Positions 62,770 to 64,000 of a stretch of 64,000 nucleotides of DNA are shown piece by piece. A model generated the notes under the pieces. The model searched no databases, was not told the origin of the DNA, and was given only the letters and a program-made list of their open reading frames with translations. Each line of letters starts with the position of its first letter. Position 1 is the first letter of the stretch. The translations under genes were made by a program, and so were the position numbers. Location of the stretch: assembly GCF_002844595.1 (NCBI RefSeq), contig NZ_PJNW01000004.1, forward strand, positions 1 through 64,000, read 5' to 3'. Source of the stretch: Pleomorphomonas diazotrophica. GTDB taxonomy: Bacteria; Pseudomonadota; Alphaproteobacteria; Rhizobiales; Pleomorphomonadaceae.

Positions 62770-64000
62770 TCAGGGCCGGTAGGCGACTTCGACCATGGCG
62801 ACGCCTGTCACCTCGGGCACGGTGAAGGACAGGCGTCCCGCCGCTTGCGTGAAGGGGAGCGCCGGTCCGTCGGGGATGAGGCGCACCGCTTCGACGGCGC
62901 CGCCCACCTTCAGGGTGACGGCTATGTCGCGGAGCGTCACGAGGTCCTGGATCGGCTGGATGTTGCTATCCCAGAGATAGCCGCGCAGGGCTGGCGTCGC
63001 GTGCAGGAGATAGACGACGTCGCGGTTCTGCGTCGGCTGCCGGCGAACGGTCACCCGGCCGGCCCGTGGCAGGCTGGTTGTTACCAGTGTCTCGCCGCCG
63101 AGGGCGCCGATGATGAGGCGCTCCACCATTTCCAGAAGGCGCACGGCGCCGACCTCGGTGTAGATCCGGAACACCGGGTGGGCGAGATAGGTGATGCCGC
63201 CCTTGCGGCTGCCGCCGTCAAAGCCACTGGGGTCCGGCCGGCGCGGCACGTTGATGTGGCCGGAAAAATGCTTCGGCGTCCGGTCGAAATAGGGATCGTA
63301 GACGCTGCCGAGCGACTGACCATCGGTGACCTTGATGCGCTCGGAGGGGGCGTACATGAAGTTGGGCTCGTCGACACCGTCGGGGCGCCAGTCGGCTGTC
63401 GGCAGCAGGTAGTCGCCGCCCGCCATCGGCGAGGTCCCTTCCCAGGTGGCACCGGCGTCGAGGACGAAGCCCTGGCGGTTGATGCCGCTCTTGCCGGTGA
63501 GCAGCAGGCGGCCGCCGGCGGCGAGGTAGGCCTCCAGCTTGCGCTTGAGGTCGGCGCCGATCGGCACGGCGTCGGGCAGGATGATCAGACGGTAGGGCGA
63601 GAACTCGCTTTCGAGGTCGAGCACGTCGAAGGTGAGGCCCGCCTCCAGGAGAATGCGCGTCGCGCCGTCGTCGCTCGCCTGCTTCTGGCTTGGCGCCTCG
63701 ATGCTGGAGGGGTCGAAGGTCGCCGCTTCCAGCGAGACGAGGCCGATCTCGGCACGGTTGACGCTTCCCTCGGCCCAGGCCTCGCACTTCTCCACCCAGT
63801 CGTAGGCGGCGCCGACGATGGCCATGGTCGAGGCGTCGACGAAGCCGGTCGGATGCAGGTGGTCGCCGATCGAACAGCGGGCGCCATGGGCCAGCATGGC
63901 CCCGCATTCGTAGACGAGCGCCTCCGGCCGCTTGTAGCCGCCGATCTCGCCCCAGGTAAAATGGAACTTGCCGGTCATGCCGAGGAAGGGAATGCCGAGG
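62770..64000 (-). CDS. Glycosidase-like protein, C-terminal part (cut by window edge)
   Basis: At least 409 codons; the frame continues past the window end (..LGIPFLGMTGKF...), so the N-terminus is missing. FHFTWGEIGGYKRPEALVYECGAMLAHGARCSIGDHLHPTG and the later beta-galactosidase-trimerisation-like glutamine-amidotransferase fold (LIILPDAVPIGADLKRKLEAYLA, GGRLLLTGKSG) are typical of hypothetical glycosyl hydrolase 6/GH42-like proteins. Substrate unknown. Its 3' end has a decayed copy at 62103-62174. Confidence 0.75.
   Translation of the reverse strand, partial: LGIPFLGMTGKFHFTWGEIGGYKRPEALVYECGAMLAHGARCSIGDHLHPTGFVDASTMAIVGAAYDWVEKCEAWAEGSVNRAEIGLVSLEAATFDPSSIEAPSQKQASDDGATRILLEAGLTFDVLDLESEFSPYRLIILPDAVPIGADLKRKLEAYLAAGGRLLLTGKSGINRQGFVLDAGATWEGTSPMAGGDYLLPTADWRPDGVDEPNFMYAPSERIKVTDGQSLGSVYDPYFDRTPKHFSGHINVPRRPDPSGFDGGSRKGGITYLAHPVFRIYTEVGAVRLLEMVERLIIGALGGETLVTTSLPRAGRVTVRRQPTQNRDVVYLLHATPALRGYLWDSNIQPIQDLVTLRDIAVTLKVGGAVEAVRLIPDGPALPFTQAAGRLSFTVPEVTGVAMVEVAYRP
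62782..62855. repeat. Genuine 3' end of glycosidase-like gene matching 62103-62174
   Basis: Right flank of the BrnA-like module; source of the decayed copy. Confidence 0.65.

Overview
The window is high-GC (roughly 65% by eye) alphaproteobacterial chromosome. Gene content (DUF2336, DUF6481 and DUF2478 proteins, a soluble globin-coupled chemoreceptor, several chemoreceptors, many ABC importers with GntR/IclR/LacI/LysR regulators) and intergenic repeats built around an AAAACCGGTT core suggest a member of Hyphomicrobiales (Rhizobiales). This placement is inferred from content only. No rRNA, tRNA or CRISPR array was recognised.

Layout. 0.2-3.5 kb: adenine deaminase and an exported TPR protein that share a duplicated 5' region. 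4.4-9.9 kb: TetR regulator plus an RND efflux operon. 9.97-13.35 kb: an accessory island with two RHS toxin tips, each followed by a putative immunity gene, enclosed by 307-bp direct repeats of the RND gene 3' end. 13.7-14.3 kb: a type II toxin-antitoxin locus with a broken toxin. 14.5-26.4 kb: small enzymes, hypothetical genes, a PDC sensor plus chemoreceptor, LysR-SDR pair and globin-coupled chemoreceptor. 26.4-41.2 kb: a LacI-controlled SAH-hydrolase-like gene converging on an ABC importer/racemase operon with its GntR regulator. This locus is split by a 6.2-kb defence island (nucleotidyltransferase-fold protein plus type III restriction-modification) lying between two 87-bp repeats. 41.2-47.2 kb: DUF6481, CspA, EttA, LysR, SnoaL-like and Tam-like genes. 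47.2-52.1 kb: a tryptophylquinone amine dehydrogenase cluster (aauBEDA type) with two cytochromes c and a divergent AraC regulator. 52.3-59.9 kb: a pseudo-SDR, a DUF2336 protein, and a D-threonine-aldolase-like enzyme divergent from an amino-acid ABC importer, RidA and IclR. 60-64 kb: a monooxygenase-like gene, a PAS chemoreceptor, an orphan BrnA-like gene and a partial glycosidase-like gene.

Main observation. Three accessory modules (RHS toxin/immunity, type III RM plus NTase, BrnA-like antitoxin) each sit at the junction of two convergent genes, and each is flanked by direct repeats containing the 3' end of a neighbouring gene (about 99%, 90% and 78% identity). No integrase or transposase is visible in any of them. 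A shared entry route such as single-crossover (Campbell-type) integration of circles carrying gene tails, or a recombinase acting at gene 3' ends, would explain the pattern.

Other points of note are an A6 homopolymer frameshift that disables one RHS toxin tip, concentric nested inverted repeats before the nucleotidyltransferase gene, an internally deleted RelE/HigB-like toxin, and an amine dehydrogenase cluster with no mauG in view.
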